From positions 3,648,349-3,712,348 of the forward strand of contig NC_068363.1 in the NCBI RefSeq assembly GCF_020536995.1: a stretch of 64,000 bases of DNA, written 5' to 3'. Source of the stretch: Dreissena polymorpha. Lineage: Eukaryota; Mollusca; Bivalvia; Myida; Dreissenidae. A program made the position numbers and the translations under genes. The notes below the pieces were generated by a model. That model was not told the DNA's origin and did not search any database. It worked only from the letters and a program-made list of their open reading frames with translations. Shown here one piece after another: positions 11,883 through 23,982 of the stretch (the first letter of the stretch is position 1; each line of letters opens with the position of its first letter).

Positions 11883-12675
11883 GTGAGTAACAATAATTGT
11901 ATAGTATAATATTCCTTTAGACTCATATTTCGTGTTTTTAAATCGAGTATGTAAAATATAATATCATTTTTTCGAAACAGATGAAACGTAAATTACAAAA
12001 AACTAGAATAGTAGAACCAGAAAATAAACGAAATAAGAGGGTCATTAGAAGCAAATATGGTTTTCCTTTGAGCATCAGGAAACTGATTCATGTTTACGAG
12101 ACATGTACTCTGTTTGGAAATACATATTAGGCAATTGAGATTGGTATATACGGAAAATTGCTACAATGGAACTTATGCAAAAATACGAGTAACGTTTCAG
12201 TTTTGCGCAAACGCGTTCGTCGTGTATGCCATTTAAGTTAACATTATTTGATTTAGGGTACCATTGAAAGATAGGTAATAAATTTTATGCATACAATTTA
12301 TCGTTCATATTCATATGCTGGGTTTTAGATTGCGGAATAAAAACATTTTAATTGTATATACTCGCTTTAAAATAAATATCGTATTACATGTATTAGTCAG
12401 ATATACAAATGTTAGTTTTGTTTATCGGCCAGTAACAACATTTTTGTGATGCGTTAATAATGCGTAAATAATCTAATTAAATTTACTAGTATAACGAATA
12501 TTTGTAATTTGATTGAAACAAATTAAAAATTAAAAAAGGCGTTGTTTATAAATGATGCATTAATAATTAAATATATATAAAATTCATAAAATAAAAAGTC
12601 AAAGAACTATAGGCCGGTATCGTTTTCTGCCGTTAAACACCGACAAAATGAATAATATGTTTTTTAAAAATGCAG

Positions 12676-12781
12676 TGTGCTGCTGTAAAACGAATGCTTT
12701 TGATGAAGACAACAATGTTTTTGTTGAACTCAAAACCTACGTCCCTAAAACTGAACTTTGGGACATCAAAACATTCAGAAG
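12676..12781 (+). CDS. DXO-like exon carrying the E-x-K (ELK) motif
   Basis: Reads CCCKTNAFDEDNNVFVELKT then YVPKTELWDIKTFRR. The ELK of VELKT is the motif IV Glu and Lys of DXO. Donor GTATGA at 12782; the split AG|A codon is completed by the next exon. An alternative upstream acceptor at 12611-12612 would add MNNMFFKNAVCCC. Aligned with the family's LLFxGEVDCC, that gives AVC where EVD is expected. Under either choice the acidic motif III residues are missing. Confidence 0.65.
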
Positions 12782-13400
12782 GTATGATGCCAAATCAATC
12801 AGGAATATTAACTAATATGACTATGCAAGATCGTTTTTCAGTCTCGTGAGTTGGGGCATGTTAAATTGCCTTTCGATCAAGCGCTTCTGATATTATACCA
12901 CTAGTATCATACAGCTCCTCACTAGAATAATATTCTAAAGGTATAAAGTTATACAATTGAATAATGTACAACGTATATCACTGGGATAAAAGATTGGATA
13001 ATTCGATTATATGGATACTGTTTGTAACATTTACTTTTTACTATGATGTTTGAAGTTCTGCATATTTTAATTGGCATTCATAGTATAGATACATAAGATA
13101 CTTCCAGTGACGAAGTAGAGCATGTTAATTGGAGTACACATAGATGCCAGACTGTGCTGATACACCAAACGGAAAAACTGTAACACTGTTACTCATGTAT
13201 CATTCATGCATGCATATATTGTTCCTTATTATATGATTTTTTGTATCCTACCTTTAAAATTAGAAAACGTATGCCATATTTTAACTCCATACTGTGTTGT
13301 TACAATTTGCTAAATATATCGTAATGCGGCGTAAAAACTTTGACATGTTATCTTATGAGCGCGTTTGCTAACAATTATTGGTATAACTGACCATGGTTTA

Positions 13401-13404
<4 letters not shown>

Positions 13405-13438
<34 letters not shown>
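13405..13438. repeat. (GT)n microsatellite
   Basis: About 17 uninterrupted GT units, in an intron of the DXO-like gene. Confidence 0.95.
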
Positions 13439-13440
<2 letters not shown>

Positions 13441-13681
13441 TTCGCCCTTATCATCTTGAATAAAATGTACAATACCTCTTCTGTGTATTACTTTTATTTA
13501 CTTTACCATATGAATACAGAATGTAAATCCATGAGTTACTTCGTTTCCACGTTCAAATTAGTAGTATGTAAATATGTCATACATATGGCAACTTTGTTTC
13601 GTTGTGCACGAGTATGTCCTTTTCGGCAGAATACCTGAATAGTGTACAACAATCCAGCACAACTTTACATTCATTTTGCAG

Positions 13682-13820
13682 ATACAAGTTGCTACAGTGG
13701 TGGACTCAGGGGCATGTAGGAGGTGTCAGGGAAATCCTATGTGGGCACAGGGACAAACGTGGAATAGTCACTAGATTGGAATCTTTTGCAACCGATGACA
13801 TTCCTTCACTTTGTGTAGAG
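13682..13820 (+). CDS. DXO-like exon with the KLLxWWxQ signature
   Basis: Acceptor TTTTGCAG at 13674-13681 and donor GTTTGT at 13821. The 139 nt translate as YKLLQWWTQGHVGGVREILC then GHRDKRGIVTRLESFATDDI, very close to the family pattern HKLLKWWAQSFL, then GFRDPDG. The glutamine of WWTQ corresponds to a conserved active-site residue. Confidence 0.8.
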
Positions 13821-15003
13821 GTTTGTACCACATTTTTGTCCTAAAAGGCGATTGCCATCTCTGCACATGTCATCTCATGAGGACGATTACAAACCAAAAT
13901 GTTATAGACAATATTGTTGGCGTGATTAAGTTTTTCTTTCTTGTTAGCTCACTTGATTACTTGATCACAAAGTACAATAGTTCGAGTTTCAATCTTGGTC
14001 ATACGTGTTGGAAAACTGCGCGACCGTGTCGAATCTAAGAAAATTCTTTCAACCAATCCAGTAATAAATTAAGCTTATGTAACATGTGAGACAACTCTTA
14101 CAATGATTGAACATAGGATTTACTCAGGAACTTCCCTATAACATCAGTCGTATTCATGATACATTAGTTTACTTGTGTATATCATGTGTGTGCTACTGCT
14201 ATTCGAGGATTGATACGTTTAAGGCCACATTTCGAAGAAGGCGGTATTGAGCATTTAAAAATGTCCATCAGTATGTCTGTCCATTTTTGTGAAATCCCCT
14301 GTCTCAGCCATAAGTATAAAATAATGCAGATTATTTAATTAACTTTGGACACATTTACAATATCATAAGACGAATATATGAGTTATTAAAAGAAACCGTC
14401 TCCCTACCTTAACGATCAGTGTCGCTTAAAGGTCAAATATTGCCATGAAGCAGCTTGAAAATTCCTGTCTCAACAATATCTGTGTCTTATATGGAGGGAT
14501 CCATCTTAGTAATACAAGTAGCGGGTAAAACTTATTTTCCTACTTCAAACGAGATAATTTGCTGCACATGAGAATCAGGAAGTGACGGCAATTTGTGTGT
14601 AATAATCGTCTTCCTACCTCAAAGTTCAAGGTCAAACTTGGATGTAAAAAGTCTAATTTGGTCATAAAACAGTTACAATTTAATGTCTAAGTCGTAGCTT
14701 TGAAATGTATTGATCATGGATTTAAAATTAACCTTTCGCAAATGCTATCCGCGTTTGTTTTCGTGTGTCATAAGCGGGGTTTTGACACAAAAGTGGAATG
14801 CGGGGTTTCCCTTGCTTTATGTACATACAAACTCTGTGAATGAAGTCTTGTCCGTTTAGGTATATCCTATTGTTCTCTTATTAAGTTGGTACCTTTGATC
14901 ACATCAAGTCTTAACCAATGGTATCTGAGAGCTCATATGAGCGTTAAATTACCATCACGGTTCTCTTGTTTGCTTTAGTTTTGAGTACTTTTTGGATTTT
15001 CAG

Positions 15004-15098
15004 CAATGGACGCCGCACGTATACTTCAATTTTCTGGACCAACTTTTGACATTGATCAAAGAGGAAGTTGCCGAAACTGGCGAGTTCATGACATGCAG
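15004..15098 (+). CDS. DXO-like exon
   Basis: Acceptor TTTTCAG at 14997-15003, donor GTACTG at 15099. Reads QWTPHVYFNFLDQLLTLIKE then EVAETGEFMTC, equivalent to the family's WNPxVCMNFCxxFLSF helix. Phase 0 entry and phase 2 exit match both neighbours. Confidence 0.7.
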
Positions 15099-15256
15099 GT
15101 ACTGACATGTATAATTGATATATGCAACGCATATTTACTTTTATTTTTAAATTATTTTTAAACATGCTGACATTAAAGCTGTTTAGCGTCACATGACATC
15201 ATGATGTTAAAGTTGTATACTTATAGTTCACGTCAATTGTTGGCCTATATTTGTAG

Positions 15257-15377
15257 GACCGTGCACATATTTGAGTGGTTAATAACAAATAAGGAAGAGG
15301 TCAGCCACCACACAACCGACGAGAAGAGGTTTCAATTTTTTCCAGAGAAATACCTGTCGAGTGAAAGGAATATTTAA
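15257..15377 (+). CDS. DXO-like terminal exon
   Basis: Acceptor TTTGTAG at 15250-15256. Reads RTVHIFEWLITNKEEVSHHT then TDEKRFQFFPEKYLSSERNI and a TAA at 15375-15377. It sits where the family has its C-terminal FSWEPG, FLPxWY region, but the resemblance is weak (the FFPEKYL part is the best). Confidence 0.6.
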
Positions 15378-18300
15378 TGAGGAGACAAAACATACCAATG
15401 CTGACGTGATGGAAAACAAATCTTGAAACGTTTATAAAAGTACCTTGTTTATATGCACTGTATTAGTTATTTAATACCGACAATCATGTTTTCAGTTTGT
15501 TGTTACATTAACCACATGATCCTATGTATACCTGTAAACAGTACAAAAACGACGTACCATTACCAGCTCGATTTATTCTCGAGCTTCAAAGCAATGCGGA
15601 GTCAATTTTCTTTTATTAAGTATTAAGTATATTTAGTGTTCATGACGATGCAATACCTTATATGCTATCACAAGAAATGTTATATATAAACACTCAACAC
15701 ATCCAAGTCATTTGACCTCATTTTGATCACGGATGTATTTTGGTATTAAGACTGATTGAGAATGCCAAAATGCTTGGTTAATCCCAAACAACGCGTTTCG
15801 TTTAACAACAAATGTGCTTTCTAGAAAGCTTTGATTTTTGCGTTGACCTCGAAATTGACCTACTTTTAGACTTGGATTTGTTTAGAAGATCGAAATTCAT
15901 GGTTTACCAATTCGAAAAACATTTATACTACTGACTAAAAAGAATTAATATTTCAGCACATTCGCATATTGTGATATTGACCTAATTTTGGGCAAAGCTT
16001 TATTCAACTGTGCTAATAAATCAATACTGACAACGCTTCCACCGAGTTTAACGTAGCATATTTTTCATAACTAGTATCGATGACCTTGACCCATTCAACC
16101 CATACGCAATTCACGCGGGGTTTTGAAAAGGTATGTATGAAGTTATTTTAGAAATGTTGCAGAAGTAATACTACTATAGATGCTATGGTTTTCATTAAAA
16201 TCGTAACAATTAAATTATAATACGTATATAACTGATCCTTTATTTATTTAATTGATCTTTCATCGTCAATTGTAATAAGTTGTTTGAACTAAGAAATACG
16301 GAAATTTTTACATTAAAATCTTTTACATCCAATTTAAGGAAATAGATTTAATAGACAAATCGGCGATTCGATCGATCGATTATTTGCTTGGATTATTAGC
16401 TAAACTTTAAACGTACCAAGTATAATCCAAAGATGATCATTTTTTTCATTTTCATATTAAGTCTTGTACCTTTGTGTCTTGGAAGATTAAAGTCGTTGTT
16501 TGTATTGAAGACATTGTTCGTGTGGAGTGGTTTTGATGATTTATGTCTTTAGTGTTGCTTTTTGATTGTTGTGTTACAAGCGTTAAATAACGGTCCATTT
16601 TCATGCTTGGAAAGGGTTTTCTCATGTTCATTTAGCCGATTTATGTTGTTTCGTCCATTTCATATACTCGAGCAAACATTTGGCTTGAAGAAGTAATGCA
16701 TTTCGCTGTCTTACATACTCGCGGTCCTGATTGAATAAAAAAGTAATTTTAATAAGAAAGGTTTCAGTCAATATTATGTTTTTGTTTTGACTGTATGTAA
16801 CGTCGTTTTTTTATATTTGTTTTCAAGATCGACTACGGTAAAGCGGTCTATAAAATAGTACTCAGAAGAGATCATTTGCGGAATTTTGTGCATAATGAAT
16901 GTTTTATTAACAAATCATTGAAGAAAAATATTATCGAATGTTTACCATGAAACATGTACGTCAAATAATATATGTTTTATTGCATTTGTATTCTTTTATA
17001 GTTTTACATGTATTTCTTTACATTGTTTGCTGGCTGTTTTTAATGTGTTTTTAGTGATTATTAATATTGAACCCTTTTCATTATTTTCATTCCTTGTTTA
17101 TGTTTACAAATTTGTGATTTCTAATCATTAGAAGTTTAAGACATTTCAGTTAATAAATGCTGTTCTTTACGCCAGTTGCTTATGTGTATAACGATGTACG
17201 CTTAGTTCTTTTCGCGGTTGAATAAGAAATTGGAACCTGGTGAGCTTACTTCCGCTTAGGAAGGCCATTACAGTTTCTAATGGTATGCCAAGATTAAGGT
17301 TGCGGGATATACAGTTGACCAGCATGAACCAGAGAACGTGTTTTCGGAAAAGTAAAATCTAATAAGAAAACACGATATTTGGATGCTTTTGAGCACATTT
17401 TTTAAATTAAAAAATATGAGAAGAAACCAGTTTAAAGCGGCGCTTTGGTCGCTGCTTCCGGTGATGTCTCGTCTTTATGGTGACGTTATTGACGTCGCAT
17501 TTACGGCAACGCTGTACAAAATATTGGCATTTAGTATGAATTCGCATCGCAACTATTGCGCTTAGATTGGCGTAGGATTGTTTTAGTATTAAGCTATCGG
17601 ATAATCGTTGTGGAAGCTAAAGGTCCGATACAACTTCAAGATCTGTATAAGACATTAAAAGAATCTTACATTGAATATATCCAATAATAAGGAATATAAA
17701 GCTGCGCTATGCTAGAAGGATAAAATCCGATTGTAAGAATGTGAAATTATGGCCTCGGAATCAGGAACTGCGTATAAGTTAGTTTCTTATTCGGCAGCCT
17801 TTAAACTGGGTTATCACTTTCGGATATTTTATTTGTTTAATGTTGTGTGTGTTATTTCAGCTTTATCATATTTTATGTTTGTGTTTTGTCATATTTCTAA
17901 GGCATATTTTAATTGACGATAAAGAAATATTATGACGACGAAAATAAGGAACTTGCTTTTTTTCTAATAAACAATAAGTAAAAATTAATCAAAGCGCACC
18001 CTTCTCAACATTGAACATGTATTCTGCTCTAAGGGTTGCTAGCAATACCTTCCAGTTTTTTATGTTGATGTTGTCGCCGATGCAACATGGTGATCTTGTC
18101 GCGTTAAAAATTAGACTCCTGCACCGTGAGCACAATTCCAATTTGAAACGAAAACAAAAAGACTCATAAAAACTATAATCAGACTTCAGAAGAAATATAT
18201 TGCACAGTACACAAAGGCTACCTTAATAGGCTCAACGAAGAATGTATGCAATATATACAAAAGAGCAAGATAACACACCGGACTTAGAAAAATATTTAAC

Positions 18301-18440
18301 ATACAAGTTTGTAAATTAGTGATGATCAATCGAACTCGTAAAAATGATAAAGCCTTTGTAACTCTTTTCGTAGATAATTTAGCATAAACTTGTTTTCAAA
18401 GAAAGGATTTTAACGACACTAAACATATTGAAAGCCTTCC
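15378..18440. other. No gene recognised
   Basis: AT-rich. Small frames such as 17383-17565 carry no known motif. I see no terminal repeats or array. Confidence 0.4.
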
Positions 18441-18500
18441 TTCGTGGTGTAATGGCAAAGAGTGATCGTTTGTTACTAGATATCCCTGTTTCGATCCCCA
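18441..18500 (+). other. tRNA-like sequence (tRNA pseudogene or SINE head)
   Basis: A box-A-like TGGTGTAATGG at 18445-18455 and a box-B-like GTTTCGATCCC at 18488-18498 are spaced as in a tRNA gene. I cannot fold a clean acceptor stem, so this is a decayed tRNA or the head of a tRNA-derived SINE rather than a working tRNA. A palindromic MITE starts about 20 bases further on. Confidence 0.45.
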
Positions 18501-18521
18501 GGGCCTTCACATTATTTGATT

Positions 18522-18765
18522 GTGCCGTGCTTTGTGATAAAGTGTGTTAATGCATGTGCGTGAAATATCGTCCAAGATTAGCCTGTGCAGTCCGCAGTCC
18601 GCACAAGCTAATCAGGGACGACACTTTCCACCTAAACTAGATTTTTGCTAAGAAAAGACTTTCTTTAAACAGAAAATATCATAAAAGCAAAAGTGTCGTC
18701 TCTGATTAGTCTGTGCGGACTGCACGCACATGCATGAAACCCCTTATTCGCAGAGCACGGCTCAG
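18522..18765. mobile_element. Palindromic MITE, family P, copy 1
   Basis: Imperfect inverted repeat with GCCGTGCTTTG near the left end and CAGAGCACGGC at the right. The inner modules are ATGCATGTGCGTGAAAT, CAGATTAGCCTGTGCAGTCC-like sequence and CTAATCAGGGACGACACTTT in both orientations. Related copies: 20856-21100, 24573-24813, 47996-48237. Confidence 0.85.
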
Positions 18766-19033
18766 TTATATCTTGTTAAAATTATTGAACATTATTTCAA
18801 AATATTACAGTTTTGTTTGAAAAATAATTTACTGATAATTTTCCAAAAAATACGAAATTCTGTGAACGAATCTCTTTAATCCGTCCTTTTTTAGCTATTC
18901 GGTTTAGTTTGCTTTATGTTAAGATGTCACCGTAAAACAAAAGTATGTTGGACTTACGTACTACACACGTTTGATTCAAAACTGGAGTAAAATACGCATG
19001 CTTTAAAACAGCAACCTAAAACAATACAAATGA

Positions 19034-19200
19034 TTTTTGACGATGCTGCTTCTGCGAAGCAGCTCGTCTAAGTTATCATACCATGAACAAGTTCTTCACA
19101 ATGGCGACCTATGTAAAAGACCGAGCCAGTCCGATTGAGGTAGCTCGATTTTTCTAATCGGCATACCTCGCTGATCATCATTGTTATCATCTAAAAGGCT
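19034..19200. repeat. Dispersed repeat R1, copy 1
   Basis: Starts TTTTTGACGATGCTGCTTC with the internal palindrome GCTGCTTCTGCGAAGCAGC. It is repeated in the same orientation at 43693-43850, inside an intron of the S28 gene. Type of element unknown. Confidence 0.75.
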
Positions 19201-20226
19201 GCTAAACCTGATCTACAAAGATAATGTGAATTTTCTCTCACATGATGGTGACGCATCTTTCATTTGTCTATGACACATTGATTTTGACATGGCGTAGATT
19301 TAACTATGTGACTTGACTTTACCTGCACTCTTGTAACAAAGCTAAAGTTTGAATGTACCATTGAAGATAACCTAAATCCTGATTTGCTATTATAGAAGTG
19401 TTTAAAGTTTTAAGGGTGTGACGAGTAAGCAAAAATGGGTCATTACCGAGAGGCCACAACTGATCTATAACTGTTTTAAACAAGGAAATTCAGTGCCTGA
19501 TTTAGATTTCCTTACTTAGGTCAATACAAACTAATTTCAGAAGCCTGGTAACAGTTTAACGTTACTGTTACCAATGTGTCAGACCAGGGCCTTGATTTTG
19601 AAATCTAGGACATGCATGGTCAAGTCTTCATGAAATCAGGACAAAAAATTGTATTTTAAGTCTTTAATTGACCTGGCTATAGTTCTGAGATTATAATAAG
19701 CTCTTTAGTATGTTTATATCATTATTTATGCTTTGTGTATTGTAAACATATACACAATCATGCAGTTACATGATAAAAATAAATAATAACAAAGCCACCC
19801 ATACTATAAAGGTCATTGACAAAGCCTCTATGGTAAAAATGTGAACACATTGAGTGTAATCGCCTTCTCATGCTAGCAAAAACAACTCATTGACAGGTTG
19901 TCATTTTTGACAGTTCTACTTTCACTTTTATTTTGTGATAACTATTAACAAATATGTGGCTGATAAACATATCGCTATTGCATATTTAACATATTTTCTG
20001 CACATTTCTTCAAAAAACTTACATCAATACACGATTGTCTTCGTTAATTTAAACATTCCTGACAGGCTACCGCTTTGTTTACATATTTCGCTTACATTTT
20101 GACGCGCATAGGTAGTACCGCATTACCGCTTCCGAAATATGTATTCATACTATTGCCTCCGATGTCTGACGGAAAGGGCAGAAAATGTGCGATTGTGGGT
20201 CAAGTTCCCCACAGGTACGACTTCCC

Positions 20227-20495
20227 CGTTCCCCCATTTTTTTCCGTACCCAAATTTTTTCGTACCCAATTTTTTTTCGTACCCAATTTTATTTTCGTTC
20301 CCAATTTTTTGTTCGTACCCAAATTTTTTTTCGTACCAATTTTTTTTTCGTACCCAAATTTTTGTTCGAACCATTTTTTTTGTACCCAATTTTTTTCGCA
20401 TCCAATTATATTTTCGTACCCAACATTTATTTTGCATAATTTTTGTGTAACCAAAATTGTTGTACCCAAATTTGTGTGTGTACCCAAATACATAA
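20227..20495. repeat. Degenerate minisatellite, CGTACCCAA plus T-run
   Basis: About 16 imperfect units of 14-17 bases, each TTCGTACCCAA followed by four to eight T. Frames on both strands stay open only because the unit lacks stops; I do not treat them as coding. Confidence 0.9.
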
Positions 20496-20855
20496 TTGTT
20501 GTGATGTAGATAACCTTAAATTGATGCTTTTATATCCATCCTCTTCAAAAACATCGTCACACCAGTAATGTCAGTACTTTGATTTTACTAACTGTTTACA
20601 ATAGAAATATATTTACGTAATATATATTCAAAACAACCATACCGTATAACTGAAATATATTATTATTCGTGGGACAGTAATGTCTGTTTTAATTTCATTG
20701 GATGACCGATCAGCGAATTAAATACAGGCACATCGGAAAATGACCGAAACAAATCCCCATTTTCTTTCTAAAATCAAAAATCCACGAATGAACGTGTCCA
20801 TGAAAAAAAGTCATTTTTGAAAACATCGACAATTCATGTCGACGAATATAAATGG

Positions 20856-21100
20856 GTCGTGCTCTGTGAAAAGGGGGTTTAATTCATGTGCGTAAATTGT
20901 CGTCTAAGATTAGCCTGTGCAGTCCGCACGGATAAGCATGTGCAGGCCGCACATGCTAATCAGGGACGACACTTTCCGCCTTAACTTGGTCTTTGATAAG
21001 AAGAGTCTTTGTTGAAACGAAAAATATCATATAAGCACAGGCTAAACTGGGAAGACACTTTACGCACATGCATAAAAACCCCTCTGTACAGAGCACGGCC
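20856..21100. mobile_element. Palindromic MITE, family P, copy 2
   Basis: Ends GTCGTGCTCTGTG and CAGAGCACGGC, with the same GACGACACTTT and CAGTCCGCAC modules as the other copies. Confidence 0.85.
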
Positions 21101-21480
21101 AAAATGCATTTTACAATAGTAAAATACCGCCAGTCAGATGTGATCTAAACGCAAGTTCTTCGTGATTATGTTATATTTAACGTTGAAGTTATCTTTTCGA
21201 CAACGGTAGCGATATCCTGGTCGACAAAGTGACTTGAGTATGCAAAATGAGCTTGGTTCTTTATACATGTACGTACATATACATGCGTACGTGACATTTG
21301 TCATATAGGCGAACGAGTCGTGTTCGAGTTCGCTATAAATAGCTCTGAATTAATTAAGTTTTATTTGTTACAAATAGGAAGCGCCAAACGTCATAGACAA
21401 TTTTTACGAATTACGACACAAATACGATTGTTGTGTACACACGATTTATTATTCAAGATATGATACATTTCACAAAACAT

Positions 21481-21498
21481 ACACACACACACACACGC
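21481..21498. repeat. Short (AC)n microsatellite
   Basis: Seven AC units, then a broken continuation (GCAC). Confidence 0.8.
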
Positions 21499-21514
21499 AC
21501 AATCAATATGTCAA

Positions 21515-21704
21515 TAATGTCAGGATCGAAATTGGACCAAAATAGGGCGTGAAACCAAGAAAGGGTGTGATTCACATTAGCCCATGATGGAGAATCAAAG
21601 GCCTTTGCCTTTGCAAAATCTATCAACAACATCAGACCCGGGATATCGTTTTCATCTGTGTAATAAATTATATCGTAAATGAGTCTGTTGTTATCTCCTA
21701 TCAT
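21515..21704 (-). mobile_element. LINE reverse transcriptase scrap
   Basis: Minus strand reads IGDNNRLIYDIIYYTDEND then IPGLMLLIDFAKAKAFDSPS. This matches the common LINE pattern GENTRLIYD...NIPGLLLLIDFEKAFDSISW around RT motif A (catalytic Asp in LIDF), with a two-residue insertion after the motif. Only about 60 codons are recognisable. Confidence 0.75.
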
Positions 21705-21719
21705 TCTAACATATGACTT

Positions 21720-23828
21720 TAAGCAAATATGTTAAACAATTTACGTGTTTGACATGAACTGTCGAATCGGTTGAACTTTTTTATTACTTCGGAATTTTAT
21801 TTCGCATATATATTCATTTATGAAGAGTGAAAGTATGAACGCATTCGTGTACTGCTACTATATAACGTAAAACAAAATAATGTATTAATGTTATTGAAGT
21901 TGATATAGTTCCATGATTATTTTGCGATGCTCGACACTGTGTCCCTCTTAAAAGACACTGAGACGCAGAGTATAGTCTTGTTGCTTCCGCAGGGTAGAAT
22001 GTAAATGCTGGGAAGAATGAACACAACGGGAACGTAGTTTTCAGTAGTGAAAATATATTTCATAACGTTTGGTATATGAGTGTCACACAACTATATATAT
22101 GTGATTTCGACCTATTGTAATTGTCGTTTTTTATTCAATATAACACTTTAACAGGTATCTGCCATGACGTTTTTTCTGATGTTCGTTTGATTTATTTGCA
22201 ACTCAATATACATAAAATATTACTGATATGTTATAATGAAAATATGTTTGACATTAATTGTGCTGCAATATGCTCAGATTAACCAACAGCAAACTGTTTA
22301 ACTCGTTGTTTACATTTATACAATACAAAAAGACAGAACGTATGTCAGAACACAAAACCATATTAGCATATGCACAATTGAAACTTACATCCATAAAGCG
22401 TGTCACTACATGTTCATGTAATTGGCTAGGTTATACCATCAACTTAATAAAGTGTATTTGACAGATTTGAAGTGAGATTATACGATTTTTATATGTGTTA
22501 GATTGTAATATATTGATAAACATATGTTACTGTAACAGAAAATAGGCAAGAAAAATTATACATTGAAGACGAATTTCATGAAATGCAGAAAAGACAAATT
22601 AGCGCCCTGAGCCGATTGTGACGAAGATATTTCGTACATATTTTCCTACAATAACCGAAGCATTCGTCTTTTTATTAGGATCGGAGTTACTGTTCGTGTG
22701 TCGTATGAATAGATATCGTTGCAGGAAATTAAAATGACCCGTAAAACTAAATTTAGATTGACATCGTACATGCATGATATACAGGCTGGCGAAATCGACT
22801 GTACGTACATTTTCGACTTCAGAATTAAATATCTGGCTTATTTCGCATTTTTTGACACATGGTCTTCTTTTATCCTGCCTCTGTTGCAAACATTGACCAA
22901 ATAAAGCAGGGTTGAATAAATGTTCATATCCTTGTAGTGTATTCCTACGCACGCTGTGACGATTGACATGTTTTAGTATTTGACATTTGAAATCAATTGG
23001 GACGCATCATGAATGTTATGGTTATATTAAATATCATCCTTTTTTTCTTCTTAAAATTTATTACCGAACCAGCTTTCCGTATTTATCATTTTCAATTACT
23101 TGATTACGCAATTTATGACGTATCTTGTGTGACGTCATTTCTCAGACGAAACATACTATCTAGTTTCTCTCAGGATATTAGGGATACAATTTTGATATGG
23201 TGGTTCAACAGTATTTAAAAAAAATATTTTTATAGCATCGAACGAATCATCAACGTATTTCGGATTGTGTGTTTGTCATTTATGATTGTTAACTTCGATA
23301 GGAATAAAATAATTCGCTAGACGGCAGAATTATGATTTCGTTAATCGGGTTTTGGGTGAGAATGGTTATCATTTGATACAGACGCTATAAAAAATAGTGT
23401 GGTTTAAAATTCATTTCGATTATAGGTATGGAAAAACAGAAAATGGATTTCGACAAAGGGATAGAAGAACAGAATATATATGTGTATATCGTTGTAAATT
23501 TATTGTTATAAGCAATGGATTAAAGTTGTCATTAAGGTAAATAACATTTAGTTTTTGTTTTGCTCGCAGCTGCTGCTTTTTTTTCATTTTTTACCAAGAA
23601 AAATATCACATTCTCGATTCGTTTTTTATTTCTTCTCATATTTTCAATAGGAAATTAGTAAAAGAAACTGTTTAAAGTGGACCTATTTTTTTACGTGACA
23701 AAATCGTTAGTTATTCGGTCGTCTGTAATGTTGTGTACATGTAGGGGGCTCGACAATAATAATTATATTGTTATGTCAATTTATCATTTGTCTTTAATAA
23801 AATGTGTCAACTGCATGAAGAAGGATAA
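21720..23828. other. No gene recognised
   Basis: The longest frame (minus, 22599-22952, 117 codons) has no motif, signal peptide or membrane segment that I can name. I leave it unannotated. Confidence 0.4.
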
Positions 23829-23982
23829 ATAGAATACATGGTTGGTGCCGAGATGGAGAAAGTTTATCCGGTTCGGCCCGAAAAACAAAAATAGGGCTCG
23901 CTACAACTCGCCTTATTTTCTTTTTCTAAGCCTCACCGGATAAACTTTCTTCATCTCGGCACCAACCAAGTATTCTCTATAT
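23829..23982. mobile_element. Foldback element, copy A
   Basis: Arms of about 45 bases: ATAGAATACATGGTTGGTGC... on the left is inverted on the right as ...GCACCAACCAAGTATTCTC. The loop contains GGCTCGCTACAACTCGCC. Similar in design to 31342-31485. Confidence 0.8.

Larger units (their letters stand above)
6148..15377 (+). pseudogene. DXO/Rai1-like decapping exoribonuclease gene, partial and probably inactive
   Basis: DXO/Rai1 enzymes remove incomplete or NAD caps from RNA and degrade it 5'-3'. Six plus-strand exons match the family in order: 6148-6419, 11796-11882, 12676-12781 (or from 12613), 13682-13820, 15004-15098, 15257-15377. Splice phases agree at every junction with the first choice of borders. 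Family landmarks: WKIAVILFEEAYYMCQFD, YWGQ-stop-FER (family YWGYKFEQ), NKIKTNNHSL, FVELKTY (family VELKT, the E-x-K motif), YKLLQWWTQ (family HKLLKWWAQ), GHRDKRGIVTRLESF. Odd points: the motif II glutamate aligns with Gln (MCQFD against CEFD), the G-E-x-D motif III is not recognisable, and a TAA sits inside YWGYKFE. The E-x-K and Q residues remain. N-terminal exons were not found. I infer a pseudogene or a catalytically dead paralogue. A large intron contains a tandem-array element, a BEL/Pao relic and a LINE fragment. Confidence 0.72.

Noticed and set aside
12613-12675. Longer version of the ELK exon starting at 12613
   Set aside because: It has a possible AG and stays in frame, but the polypyrimidine tract is weak and it inserts extra residues; kept only as an alternative.
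13405-13638. Frame starting in the GT microsatellite (MCVCVCV)
   Set aside because: Repeat-derived; it overlaps the intron before the DXO-like exon at 13682.
14944-15192. Minus-strand 82-codon frame
   Set aside because: A shadow of the plus-strand DXO-like exon at 15004-15098.
20075-20509. Overlapping open frames of 84-144 codons on both strands
   Set aside because: They are produced by the stop-free 16-bp minisatellite unit and have low complexity in every frame.
22599-22952. Minus-strand 117-codon frame
   Set aside because: No recognisable domain, splice context or composition signal; length alone is not evidence in this AT-rich DNA.
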